Assembly (NCBI GenBank): GCA_963204915.1
Contig: CAUJHS010000022.1
Coordinates: forward strand, 372,001 to 436,000
Reading direction: 5' to 3'
Length of the DNA: 64,000 nt
Source of the DNA: Planctomycetota bacterium
GTDB taxonomy: Bacteria > Planctomycetota > Planctomycetia > Pirellulales > Pirellulaceae
Shown here piece by piece: positions 35,490 to 42,821 of this stretch (the stretch's first letter is position 1; every line of letters begins with the position of its first letter). The position numbers and the translations under genes were made by a program. The notes under the pieces are model-generated. The model searched no databases and was not told the DNA's origin. It worked only from the letters and a program-made list of their open reading frames with translations.

Positions 35490-36134
35490 ATGCTGCGACG
35501 ACTCGCCTTCACGTTCGTAATGGTTTGCCTGCTCCCCTTGGGTTTCTTGCAACTCACGGCCCGCGGTCAGTCGCCTGGCGTAGTGAACCTTGAGCAAAGT
35601 TACGTGGTGATTTTTGTCGACAAAGAAGGGCTGGGGCATCAGCACGGCGTGATCGGCAAACTTTCGGAAGGCGAACTTCGCCTCGGGGCCAAAGAAAACG
35701 CCGGTCGGCTGGTGTTTGACATGCCCTCGTTCGTGGCCGACACGCCTCAGGCTCGCCGCTACGTGAAGCTGCAAGGCGAGATCGACGAACAAACGCAAAA
35801 AGACGTAACCGCCAGCATGCTCGGCCGCCGGGTGCTGGACGTGAAGAAGTTTCCCACCGCGGTGTTTGAAATCAAGTCGGCCACGCCGCTCCAAGCACGC
35901 AGTCGCAATGGCCGCCCTCAGTATTCGCTTCAGGGCGAGTTTACACTTCACGGCGTGACCAAGCCGCTCTCGCTTCAAGCCGAAGTCTTTACCGAAAAGA
36001 ACGCTACCCGCGTGCGTGGGGCGTTCTATCTCCAACAAACCGAGTACGGCATCAAGCCGTTTACCATGGCCTTTGGCGCCGTGGGCGTGGCCGATCGACT
36101 CACCGTGTATGGCGAGCTGTTCCTGAACAAGTAG
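35490..36134 (+). CDS. Exported YceI-like lipocalin-fold protein
   Basis: YceI proteins are periplasmic beta-barrels that bind polyprenoid or amide lipids. The 214-residue product begins with a signal peptide (FTFVMVCLLPLGFLQL, cleavage after ARG or AQS) and then follows the YceI pattern: an early segment with GHQHGVIGKLSEGE, a middle DVKKFPTAVFEIKSA strand, and LQGEFTLHGVTKPLSLQAEV, the most conserved stretch of the family. The ATG at 35490 opens the signal peptide directly. It stands alone. The bound ligand is unknown, and the name rests on pattern recognition of the core motifs. Confidence 0.85.
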   Translation: MLRRLAFTFVMVCLLPLGFLQLTARGQSPGVVNLEQSYVVIFVDKEGLGHQHGVIGKLSEGELRLGAKENAGRLVFDMPSFVADTPQARRYVKLQGEIDEQTQKDVTASMLGRRVLDVKKFPTAVFEIKSATPLQARSRNGRPQYSLQGEFTLHGVTKPLSLQAEVFTEKNATRVRGAFYLQQTEYGIKPFTMAFGAVGVADRLTVYGELFLNK

Positions 36135-36317
36135 CCGCGCCGCAAACCTCGCCACAACGCATTCGCCCGGCGCAACGGCAAACTTGGTTTAATCGGCCTT
36201 GCAGCCGGGATAACTTGAAGGTAATCTCCCCCGGCTTGATTTGGGGCAGGGCGTAGGACGTTTACGCCTTGTGTGGTGACTCGTCTTTTTCTTTCGCCAA
36301 AACACACAGAGGACGTC

Positions 36318-37148
36318 GTGTTGGGCAATCACCTCCGCTGGCTGGACCGCGTTGAAGCAACCCTGGTGCTGGGAATCACGGCGGCGCTGGTCGCAAGTTC
36401 CGGCTGCGGCACGACTTCATCCAATGGTCAAAACCTGGCCGGCGTGCGGCTGCACCAGCAAGGGCAGCATCAGGCCGCCCTGCAACGTTTCCAGCAGGCC
36501 ATCACCAAAGACCCGGTCAATCCCGATAGCTATTACAACATGGGCGCCACGCTGCACGAAATGGCCATGCAGCGGCATAACGCTTCGATTCAACTCGAAG
36601 GCCAGGCCCAACAACGGCAGCAAGAGAACCGCATCACCGAAGCGGAAGTCCTGCTGGCCGATGCAGAAAACGTGGGCCGCGAAGCCGACAAATACTACGA
36701 ACAAGCCGAGACCTTATACAACCAATGCCTCGACCACGACGGCAACCACTTGGACTGCCATCGCGCTTTGGCGGTGCTGCTGGTGGAAACGAACCGTTCG
36801 GATAAAGCCTTTACGCTGCTCAAGCGCTGGGCCGAAAAGAACCCCACGGCGGCCGATCCGCGCGTCGAGCTGGCCCGGCTGTACGAAGAATTCGGCGAGC
36901 CGGAAACCGCCAAGCGTTACCTGGAAGAAGCCGTCGCCATGGACGTGCAAAACTCCCGAGCCTGGGCCGCGTTGGCCCAACTGCGCGAACAGTCGGGCGA
37001 CGTGCAACAAGCCCTGGCCGACTACCAGCGCGCCTACGGCCTCGACAATCTCCAACCCGGCGTCGCCTCAAAAATCGCCTCGCTCCAACAACAAATCAAC
37101 CGCGGCGTAGGCATAACGCCCATCTCCTCCACCACTGTGCTGCGCTAA
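36318..37148 (+). CDS. Exported TPR protein, probable lipoprotein
   Basis: The 276-residue product starts with a hydrophobic segment ending in LVASSGC, which resembles a relaxed lipobox, so it may be lipid-anchored at Cys. It then contains four or more TPR units: one at about 45-85 (QHQAALQRFQQAITKDPVNP), a linker helix rich in Gln/Glu (about 90-130), and repeats at about 140-265 including AKRYLEEAVAMD and QQALADYQRAYGLD. A protein-binding role at the membrane is likely. The GTG at 36318 was chosen because AGAGGA lies seven bases upstream; a GTG at 36273 is in frame too. It is followed by the REP/RAYT region. Confidence 0.82.
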   Translation: MLGNHLRWLDRVEATLVLGITAALVASSGCGTTSSNGQNLAGVRLHQQGQHQAALQRFQQAITKDPVNPDSYYNMGATLHEMAMQRHNASIQLEGQAQQRQQENRITEAEVLLADAENVGREADKYYEQAETLYNQCLDHDGNHLDCHRALAVLLVETNRSDKAFTLLKRWAEKNPTAADPRVELARLYEEFGEPETAKRYLEEAVAMDVQNSRAWAALAQLREQSGDVQQALADYQRAYGLDNLQPGVASKIASLQQQINRGVGITPISSTTVLR

Positions 37149-37183
37149 CCAACCTATCTGCACGCTCAAGAACCCCGTCAAGC

Positions 37184-37235
<52 letters not shown>

Positions 37236-37374
37236 GATCGCCAAAACTGCTGGCCAAACATGTCGTCGATTCGTTGGCGGAAATTGCTTGCGATGGCCTG
37301 TGGGAGGCGTTAGCCTGTTGCTCGTCAGTCCATTTCGTTGCGCGGATGGCAGGGCCGTTGGCGAGAGGCAGGTC

Positions 37375-37974
37375 GTGGAGAGTGAAGCAGGACATCGGAA
37401 GCGGGTTAAACATTTTGAAGACCCGGCGGCGTGCCGCGAGTTGACGTTCTCGTGTTATCATCGATACCCACTGCTTACCGATGATTCCTGGCGGGCGATG
37501 TTGAGTGAAAGCATTGACCGGGCGATGGATCGCCATCGTTTCGGCCTGGCGGCGTTCGTTTACATGCCCGAGCATGTTCACTTGCTCGTCTTTCCCTTGC
37601 CTGGAGCATCGGGCGTCGATGCGTTGCTCAAAGCGATCAAGCGTCCCTATTCCTATCGGATCAAGCAGCTACTCATCGCCGCCAACAGCCCTTGGTTGCC
37701 GAAACTCACGATTCGCCAACGGTCGGGCGTGACGACGTTCCGTTACTGGCAGGAAGGCCCGGGCTACGACCGCAACCTCATGCATCCTCGGGCGGTCGAA
37801 TCCTCGATCGATTACCTCCACCACAATCCCGTTCGGCGGAAACTTTGCCTGCGAGCCATCGATTGGCGCTGGTCCAGCGCCCGGTGTTTTCTTCGAGGGC
37901 CGGCCGCAATCGATCCCGCACTACCGAAAATAACGAAGATTCCCGCCGAGTTCTGGACCGGCTATTCCCCGTAG
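37375..37974 (+). CDS. REP-associated tyrosine transposase (RAYT)
   Basis: The 199-residue protein is a Y1-transposase of the IS200/IS605-related RAYT group, which binds and cleaves single-stranded REP palindromes. Key features: RVKHFEDPAACRELTFSCYH at the N-terminus, the HUH metal motif in YMPEHVHLLVFP, and the catalytic tyrosine in the IDYLHHNPVRRKLC segment. The GTG at 37375 was chosen because GAGAGGCAGG lies just before it and the protein then begins close to the family start; a longer frame to 37204 runs through the REP. REP palindromes flank it on both sides within 1 kb, in both orientations, as expected for a REPtron. Length and motifs suggest an active gene. Confidence 0.92.
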   Translation: MESEAGHRKRVKHFEDPAACRELTFSCYHRYPLLTDDSWRAMLSESIDRAMDRHRFGLAAFVYMPEHVHLLVFPLPGASGVDALLKAIKRPYSYRIKQLLIAANSPWLPKLTIRQRSGVTTFRYWQEGPGYDRNLMHPRAVESSIDYLHHNPVRRKLCLRAIDWRWSSARCFLRGPAAIDPALPKITKIPAEFWTGYSP

Positions 37975-38051
37975 CGGGAAAGCCCGTCCTTTGCCCATTC
38001 GACAACTCCGCAAACCCAGGCTCTCGTGGTGATCCCAATCGCAACAGGCGC

Positions 38052-38074
38052 CACTGCTGGCTTGCCCAGCAGTG
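38052..38074. repeat. REP palindrome R2
   Basis: CACTGCTGG-CTTGC-CCAGCAGTG, identical to R1 and in the same orientation, lies 78 bases past the RAYT stop. Confidence 0.88.
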
Positions 38075-38197
38075 TTCGGCTCCGGCCCTCCAAGGTAGCA
38101 CTGGTGGAAAAGCCAGTGGCGAGACAGGTGTAGGATAAAACGTTCATTCGCTGTGTACGACCGGTTCGTCAACGCAAACTCTCTTGACGATCCCGAG

Positions 38198-38220
38198 CAC
38201 TGCTGGGCAAGCCAGCAGTG
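38198..38220. repeat. REP palindrome R3 (inverted)
   Basis: The same 9-bp arms carry loop GCAAG, the reverse complement of the R1/R2 loop, so R3 is opposite in orientation. R2 and R3 form a convergent REP pair just after the RAYT gene. Confidence 0.88.
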
Positions 38221-38305
38221 GCACCGGGCGCCACCCCTCATAATCCCCTTCTAAATCATCACGAGATTGTCAACGGAACTCAGAATGTTCATTTCCCCCT
38301 TTCTT

Positions 38306-38704
38306 TTACTCGACTATCTGCAAGTTCAGAGGAATTTCCGATTTCTTTAACTCTTCTAGCAAAGTTTTCAGCCATACAAAATTTGGATAACTCGTAGAAA
38401 GTACAGCAAGTGTGCCTTTTGCGCCATTTGGTTCACTAAAAAGCACGCGCAGCGTACAGACCATTTGACCCATGACCTCCTCCGTTCGGTTAACTATCAG
38501 GCCAAGCACGTTTCCGCGTTTGTATCGCACCGTAACGCTGTTATTTTCAAACATCAAAAAATCGGCGTCCCATGCGATCCTTAGAACCTGACTTGAGGAT
38601 TTACCTTCTCCAATATGAACAATACTGCCGTGGCAGAAGTCAGCGTATTGGCGAGGAACCTCAAAGGCAACATCGAGTGGCAACTCGAAATCTCGAACAA
38701 TCAT
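38306..38704 (-). CDS. Hypothetical protein in AT-rich island (possible immunity partner)
   Basis: I do not recognise the family. The 132-residue product has no signal peptide or membrane helix, and alternates hydrophobic strands with acidic turns (FELPLDVAFEVP, SVTVRYKRGNVLGLIV, TLAVLSTSYPNFVWL), a pattern common in small immunity-type proteins. Its DNA is far richer in A+T than the neighbouring genes, pointing to horizontal acquisition. It starts 12 bases after the stop of the gene at 38716, so the two are translated from one mRNA. The unit sits between REP palindromes R3 and R4. A role as immunity partner is inference only. Confidence 0.6.
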   Translation of the reverse strand: MIVRDFELPLDVAFEVPRQYADFCHGSIVHIGEGKSSSQVLRIAWDADFLMFENNSVTVRYKRGNVLGLIVNRTEEVMGQMVCTLRVLFSEPNGAKGTLAVLSTSYPNFVWLKTLLEELKKSEIPLNLQIVE

Positions 38705-38715
38705 TTGCCGCGATC

Positions 38716-39057
38716 CTATGGAGTGCGTACCGGTTTTCCGTCAAGGCAAAAAGTCGTTTTCTGCTTTAGACTCGGATCATTTAGGATTGTCCAAATCTCC
38801 CAATTCGTGATATTACCGCTGTTGTCTTCCCATTCACGATAGTCAATTCCTCGTGACCCTTTTTGAGCCAATTCTGGTAACTCGTCGATGCAATCAACTA
38901 ACCCGTCCAAGTTCACATGTATGTTCTTCGCATTCTGTAGCGCCGTTTTGATATTAGTGGCGAGGTGATCGTAATCTCGAAACCGCCGGGTGCCACTCAA
39001 CGCCGATAACCCTTTTTTCCTTGGCCTTTTTCTGTCTTCCTCAGTTTCACGCCGCAT
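38716..39057 (-). CDS. Hypothetical protein resembling a toxin C-terminal tip
   Basis: The family is not recognised with confidence. From the ATG at 39057 the product has 113 residues: a basic start (RRETEEDRKRPRKK), then NIHVNLDGLVDCIDELPELA, GSRGIDYREWEDN, and NITNWEIWTILNDPSLKQKTTF near the end. The arrangement looks by eye like the small C-terminal domains found at the ends of polymorphic (Rhs-type) toxins. An alternative by eye is a barstar-like DGLxDC core. The open frame continues upstream to 39174 through REP DNA, which hints that a longer gene was truncated there. Low GC and the tightly coupled downstream gene fit an orphan toxin-tip/immunity pair, but this is unproven. Confidence 0.5.
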   Translation of the reverse strand: MRRETEEDRKRPRKKGLSALSGTRRFRDYDHLATNIKTALQNAKNIHVNLDGLVDCIDELPELAQKGSRGIDYREWEDNSGNITNWEIWTILNDPSLKQKTTFCLDGKPVRTP

Positions 39058-39123
39058 GAACGCGGCCCCAATCGTTGAAAAACTAAATTGCTCATGGGAG
39101 AAAGGGCTATCGGCGTTGGGTGC

Positions 39124-39184
39124 CACTGCTGGCTTACCCAGCAGTCCTACTTTGGAGCAGAACACTGCTGGCAAGCCAGCAGTG
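39124..39184. repeat. REP palindromes R4a and R4b
   Basis: R4a (39124-39145) is CACTGCTGG-CTTAC-CCAGCAGT, one loop base changed and one arm base lost; R4b (39163-39184) is CACTGCTGG-CAAG-CCAGCAGTG in the opposite orientation. They are 17 bases apart, a typical paired-REP (BIME-like) arrangement between the AT-rich island and the AIM24 gene. Confidence 0.88.
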
Positions 39185-39298
39185 GCACAAGCGCGAGTCG
39201 CGAATTGGGGTGGAAATCGGGACGCTGCTCCGCTCTAATCCCACATATTCCCGATTTGATCACTTGCTTTTCGCCACTTGCTTTCTCAGGAGTCTTCC

Positions 39299-39994
39299 AT
39301 GCCACGGTACACGATCCAAGAGTTCATCGAGAAGTCCAAACAACGTGATCGGGGCGAAGGGCTGTTCGAGCTGGAAAGTCCCTACATGCTGGAAGTCAAC
39401 CTGAACGGCGACATCTGGACCAAGGCGGGTTCGATGGTCGCGTATGTCGGCAACATCAAATTCACGCGCGAGGGCATGATGGAGCAGGGGCTGGGCAAGT
39501 TGCTCAAAAAGGCCATGACCGGGGAAGGCGCCAAGCTCACCAAGGCCAGCGGCGCCGGCCGGCTCTACCTGGCTGACGAAGGCAAAAAGGTCCAGATACT
39601 CAACCTGCAAAATGAATCGATCTTCGTCAACGGCAACGACCTGCTGGCGTTCGAGCCGGCGATCCAATGGGACATCAAGTTCCAGAAGAAAATGAGCGCC
39701 ATCGCCGCTGGCGGGTTCTTCAATGTCGAGCTGCGCGGGACAGGCATGATCGCCGTCACCGTCCATTACGAGCCGCTCACGCTCATCGTGACGCCCGATC
39801 AACCGGTGCGCACCGACCCCAACGCCACAGTCGCCTGGTCCGGCTCGCTTACCCCCGAATTCAAGACCGACATCTCCTTCAAGACCTTCCTCGGCCGCGG
39901 CAGCGGCGAATCCTTTCAAATGGAGTTCCGCGGCCAAGGGTTCGTGGTCGTCCAACCCTACGAAGAAAAACCTGTTCCCCAAGCCGCCTCGTAG
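39299..39994 (+). CDS. AIM24 family protein
   Basis: AIM24/TerD-unrelated double-psi proteins of this family are widespread and of unknown biochemical function in bacteria; the yeast homologue supports mitochondrial inner-membrane organisation. The 231-residue product shows the family pattern: MLEVNLNGDIWTKAGSMVAY, FTREGMM, KLTKASGAGRLYLAD, then VFVNGNDLLAFE-like IFVNGNDLLAFE and a closing GEGFQ-type segment GESFQMEFRGQGFVVVQP. No signal peptide is present. The ATG at 39299 follows AGGAG. The gene lies between two REP groups and appears independent of them, with normal GC and codon use. Confidence 0.88.
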   Translation: MPRYTIQEFIEKSKQRDRGEGLFELESPYMLEVNLNGDIWTKAGSMVAYVGNIKFTREGMMEQGLGKLLKKAMTGEGAKLTKASGAGRLYLADEGKKVQILNLQNESIFVNGNDLLAFEPAIQWDIKFQKKMSAIAAGGFFNVELRGTGMIAVTVHYEPLTLIVTPDQPVRTDPNATVAWSGSLTPEFKTDISFKTFLGRGSGESFQMEFRGQGFVVVQPYEEKPVPQAAS

Positions 39995-40145
39995 AACGAG
40001 GTTCATTTCGTTCCAGCAGGTCTCCCGCCTCTTGAACCACAACGCACCAGCACTGTCTCAAAATGGTGCGTACCCGTAAAAAGCGGCCCATGAAAAGGGG
40101 ACGGGCGGCCGGGTGACGCCGCGAAAAGTTCAACGCCTTGTGCGC

Positions 40146-40167
40146 CACTGCTGGCTTGCCAGCAGTG
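40146..40167. repeat. REP palindrome R5
   Basis: CACTGCTGG-CTTG-CCAGCAGTG with a four-base loop. A degenerate copy follows near 40203-40230 in opposite orientation. It lies in the 248-bp spacer between the convergent AIM24 and coiled-coil genes and may help end both transcripts. Confidence 0.85.
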
Positions 40168-40242
40168 TTGCTTGCGATGGCGCAGAGCGTCGCGCCATCA
40201 CGGCACTGCGGGGCAAGCGAGCAACGCCACCCGCCGAATGAT

Positions 40243-41088
40243 TCACTTATCGCGAGCTTCCCGTTCGCCGTTTTCCCGTTCGCCGTTTTCCCGTTCGCGA
40301 TTGTCTGGTTCTTCACGTTCTCGGTTTTCCCGTTCGCGGGCGTCGGCGTCCGGACGGTCGCCGCCTTCGCGTTCGAGTCGTTCAATTTGCCGTGCGGCGG
40401 CTTCGGCTAGATCGACCATTCCTGCGGCTCGCAAATGCTCGACGGCGGCGCGCACATGTCGCAGGCGTTCCGCGTTCGGCGCGGGCCGGTCGCCCGCCTC
40501 GCGGCGTTCGGCTTCGCGCACGGACGTCTGGAACCGTTCGAGCAGTTGATTCGCTTCGCGCTGCACTCCTTCGGCTTCGTCCAACTTTCCGGCTTCTCGC
40601 AATTCAGCATGGCGTCGCTTGAGTTGTTGCAGCCGCTCGCGTAATTCGGCGGGCATTTCGCGGGGGGCGCCGGCCCGAGCTACCCGCTCCATCAACTGGC
40701 GAATTTCGCGCTCGACCGCTTCCGCTTCCTCGGCCTTTCCCGCTTCCCGCAACTCTTGATGCCGACGCTTGAGTTGTTCGAGTCGCTCGCGTGCTTCGGG
40801 TGGTAGGTCACGCGGCGTCTCGCGTTCGCGTCGAGCCGCGGCGAGTCTTTCGCGTAGCTGGTTCAATTCGCGCAAGCGTTGCTCGGCGGCGTCCAACCGA
40901 CCGGCTTGCCGTAGCTCGTCGACCTGGCGTTCGAGTTGTTCCAACCGTTCTTGGGCTTCTGCTAGGGCGCGTTCCTTCTGGGGTTGTCCCGGTTCTTGCG
41001 CCATGCCGCCCGCGGGAGCAGCGAGGCCCGCCGCCACAGCGGCCGTAATCACCAACAGGTACTGCCGCATTTTCTCGGTCCAGTTCAT
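40243..41088 (-). CDS. Exported Arg/Glu-rich coiled-coil repeat protein
   Basis: The 281-residue product has a signal peptide (YLLVITAAVAAGLAAPAGGM, cleavage near GMAQ) and four tandem repeats of about 45-50 residues, each a long helix of the form ERLxQLxRRHxELREAGKxxEAE followed by a second RQLxER helix. The C-terminal ~40 residues are a highly charged tail of short ERENGERE units encoded by imperfect 15-bp DNA repeats (about 40258-40330). It is expected to form an extended coiled-coil in the periplasm; no enzyme domain is present. The ATG at 41088 follows AGGAGAA. A promoter with a CopY/BlaI-like operator lies 67-95 bases upstream, so expression is probably induced by a signal. Confidence 0.83.
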   Translation of the reverse strand: MNWTEKMRQYLLVITAAVAAGLAAPAGGMAQEPGQPQKERALAEAQERLEQLERQVDELRQAGRLDAAEQRLRELNQLRERLAAARRERETPRDLPPEARERLEQLKRRHQELREAGKAEEAEAVEREIRQLMERVARAGAPREMPAELRERLQQLKRRHAELREAGKLDEAEGVQREANQLLERFQTSVREAERREAGDRPAPNAERLRHVRAAVEHLRAAGMVDLAEAAARQIERLEREGGDRPDADARERENREREEPDNRERENGERENGEREARDK

Positions 41089-41508
41089 CGTGCTTCTCCT
41101 AGAGGTGTGTGAGGTGAAGTGAAACCGACGAGACGATCGACTACGACAGGCGTAATACTACAAGTGTAGTCGTGTAGCGTCAAGCGTTCGAACGTTTTTC
41201 GGCAGGACCAGAGGGGCGGGTTTATGCGCCGCGCCACGTCGCTCGGCCACGAGGGTTGCACAATCGAGGCGCGATCAAGACCTTCGGAAGGTGGGACCCC
41301 AACGTGCGAGTCCTGGCTTTTGCTTGTCTCGTTCTTTTTCTCTCGTTTTTCGGTGCATCGCGAATCACTATCCGGCGGGAGACATTCCAAGAGGTCGTGT
41401 CGATGGGGGACGCCTCCTTGCGTGACCTTCTCAGAGTACCGGGGAGACCTTAAAATCAGGTGGCAAAGGGACGGACTCGCCTTCCTTCATCGCTCATGTT
41501 GCGCCGCT
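41089..41508. other. 420-bp divergent region (coiled-coil gene / serC)
   Basis: The left part holds the operator-containing promoter described at 41155-41183. The remainder, up to the serC ATG, shows no gene and no clear rightward promoter. Confidence 0.5.
41155..41183 (-). promoter_or_regulatory. Promoter with BlaI/MecI/CopY-type operator
   Basis: On the minus strand TTGACG (41183-41178), a 17-base spacer and TAGTAT (41160-41155) form a near-consensus sigma-70 promoter. The palindrome ACTACA-AG-TGTAGT (41157-41170) overlaps the spacer and the -10, and contains TACA-nn-TGTA, the core recognised by BlaI/MecI/CopY repressors. A repressor bound here would block RNA polymerase directly. Transcription would start near 41147, about 60 bases before the coiled-coil gene. 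Confidence 0.7.
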
Positions 41509-42615
41509 ATGCCCACCACTGTTACTGACCGCGTTTATAATTTCTCCCCTGGTCCTGCCGTTTTGCCGGTTCCGGTGCTGGAGCGGATCCAAGACGAAAT
41601 GCTCTGCCTGCCGGGCGTGGGGGCGTCGATCCTGGAAATCAGCCATCGCGAGAAACCGTTCCTGGGCATTCTCAAATCGGCCAAAGAGAACCTAACCCGG
41701 CTGCTCAACATTCCTAGCAATTACAAAATCCTGTTTTTGCAGGGAGGTTCGCGGTTGCAGTTCTCCATGGTTCCCATGAACCTCTTGCGCGGCCAGTCGC
41801 AGCCGGCCCAATACCTTTTGACCGGCTCGTGGGGAAAGAAGGCTCGCGAAGAAGCTGTCAAAGAGGGGAAAGTCGAAATCCCCTGGGATGGCAAACAGCA
41901 CAAATATGACCGCATTCCTACGGCCAGCGAACTAAAAATCAATCCCCAGGCGGCGTATGTCCATGTGACTTCGAATGAAACGATTGAAGGGGTGCAATTT
42001 CTCGATGAGCCCAATACGGCGGGCGCCCCCCTGGTGTGTGATGCGTCGAGCGACTTCATGTGCCGTCCGCTCCCCATGGAGCGTTACGGCCTGATTTACG
42101 CCTGCGCCCAGAAGAACGCCGGCCCCGCCGGAGTGACCGTCGTCATCGTACGGGAAGACCTGCTGGAGCGCAGCCAGGACTCGCTGCCTGGCTACTTGAA
42201 TTACAAAGCGCACGCCGAGGAAGATTCGCTGTACAATACTCCCCCCACGTTTGGAATTTACGTGCTCAACCTCGTGTGCGAATGGTTGCTGAACGACGTG
42301 GGCGGCCTGGACAAGATGCTTCAGCGCAACCGGGCGAAGTCCAAATTATTGTACGACGTGCTCGATTCCAGCGACGGCTTTTATCACGGGCACGCGCAGC
42401 CGCAAAGCCGCTCGCTGATGAACGTGACCTTCCGGTTGCCCAACGACGACATCGAAAAGAAGTTCCTGGCCGGCGCTCAAGAGCGGGGGCTGACCAGCCT
42501 TAAAGGCCATCGCAGTGTGGGCGGCATTCGCGCCTCAATCTACAACGCCATGCCGGTCGAAGGCGTCGAGTTGCTGCGCGACTATATGACCGAATTCCAC
42601 AAAGCCAACGCCTGA
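41509..42615 (+). CDS. serC: Phosphoserine aminotransferase
   Basis: SerC transaminates 3-phosphohydroxypyruvate with glutamate to give phosphoserine, the second step of serine synthesis, and can also act in pyridoxine synthesis. The 368-residue fold-type I protein shows VYNFSPGPAVLPVPVLE at the start, SILEISHREKPF, LFLQGGSRLQFSMVPMNLL, and the PLP lysine in YACAQKNAGPAG. Length matches the family (about 360). The ATG at 41509 gives the standard N-terminus; the longer open frame to 41224 is not conserved. serA follows after 206 bases on the same strand, so the two steps of the pathway are clustered in reverse order. Confidence 0.97.
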   Translation: MPTTVTDRVYNFSPGPAVLPVPVLERIQDEMLCLPGVGASILEISHREKPFLGILKSAKENLTRLLNIPSNYKILFLQGGSRLQFSMVPMNLLRGQSQPAQYLLTGSWGKKAREEAVKEGKVEIPWDGKQHKYDRIPTASELKINPQAAYVHVTSNETIEGVQFLDEPNTAGAPLVCDASSDFMCRPLPMERYGLIYACAQKNAGPAGVTVVIVREDLLERSQDSLPGYLNYKAHAEEDSLYNTPPTFGIYVLNLVCEWLLNDVGGLDKMLQRNRAKSKLLYDVLDSSDGFYHGHAQPQSRSLMNVTFRLPNDDIEKKFLAGAQERGLTSLKGHRSVGGIRASIYNAMPVEGVELLRDYMTEFHKANA

Positions 42616-42821
42616 CCTGCTGGATAACCCCAACGTTGGCGCGAAGCGCAAGAACTGGCTGGCGAAGGACTTGCGACGCCCCAGCCGATTTCCGAATCGC
42701 ACCAAAATCGGGCCAATGCCCCCGTCATGATCGAAGCAGCCCGGTTGGCCATGTCGCGGGCTTGTTCCGCCTGTTGCTGTTGCTCATTCCGTCTCGCTCC
42801 TTTCGACCTACGTTCTTTCCC

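Noticed and set aside
35074-36317. tRNA or other structured RNA genes in the spacers around yceI
   Set aside because: No cloverleaf with TTC loop and CCA-compatible acceptor could be built by eye.
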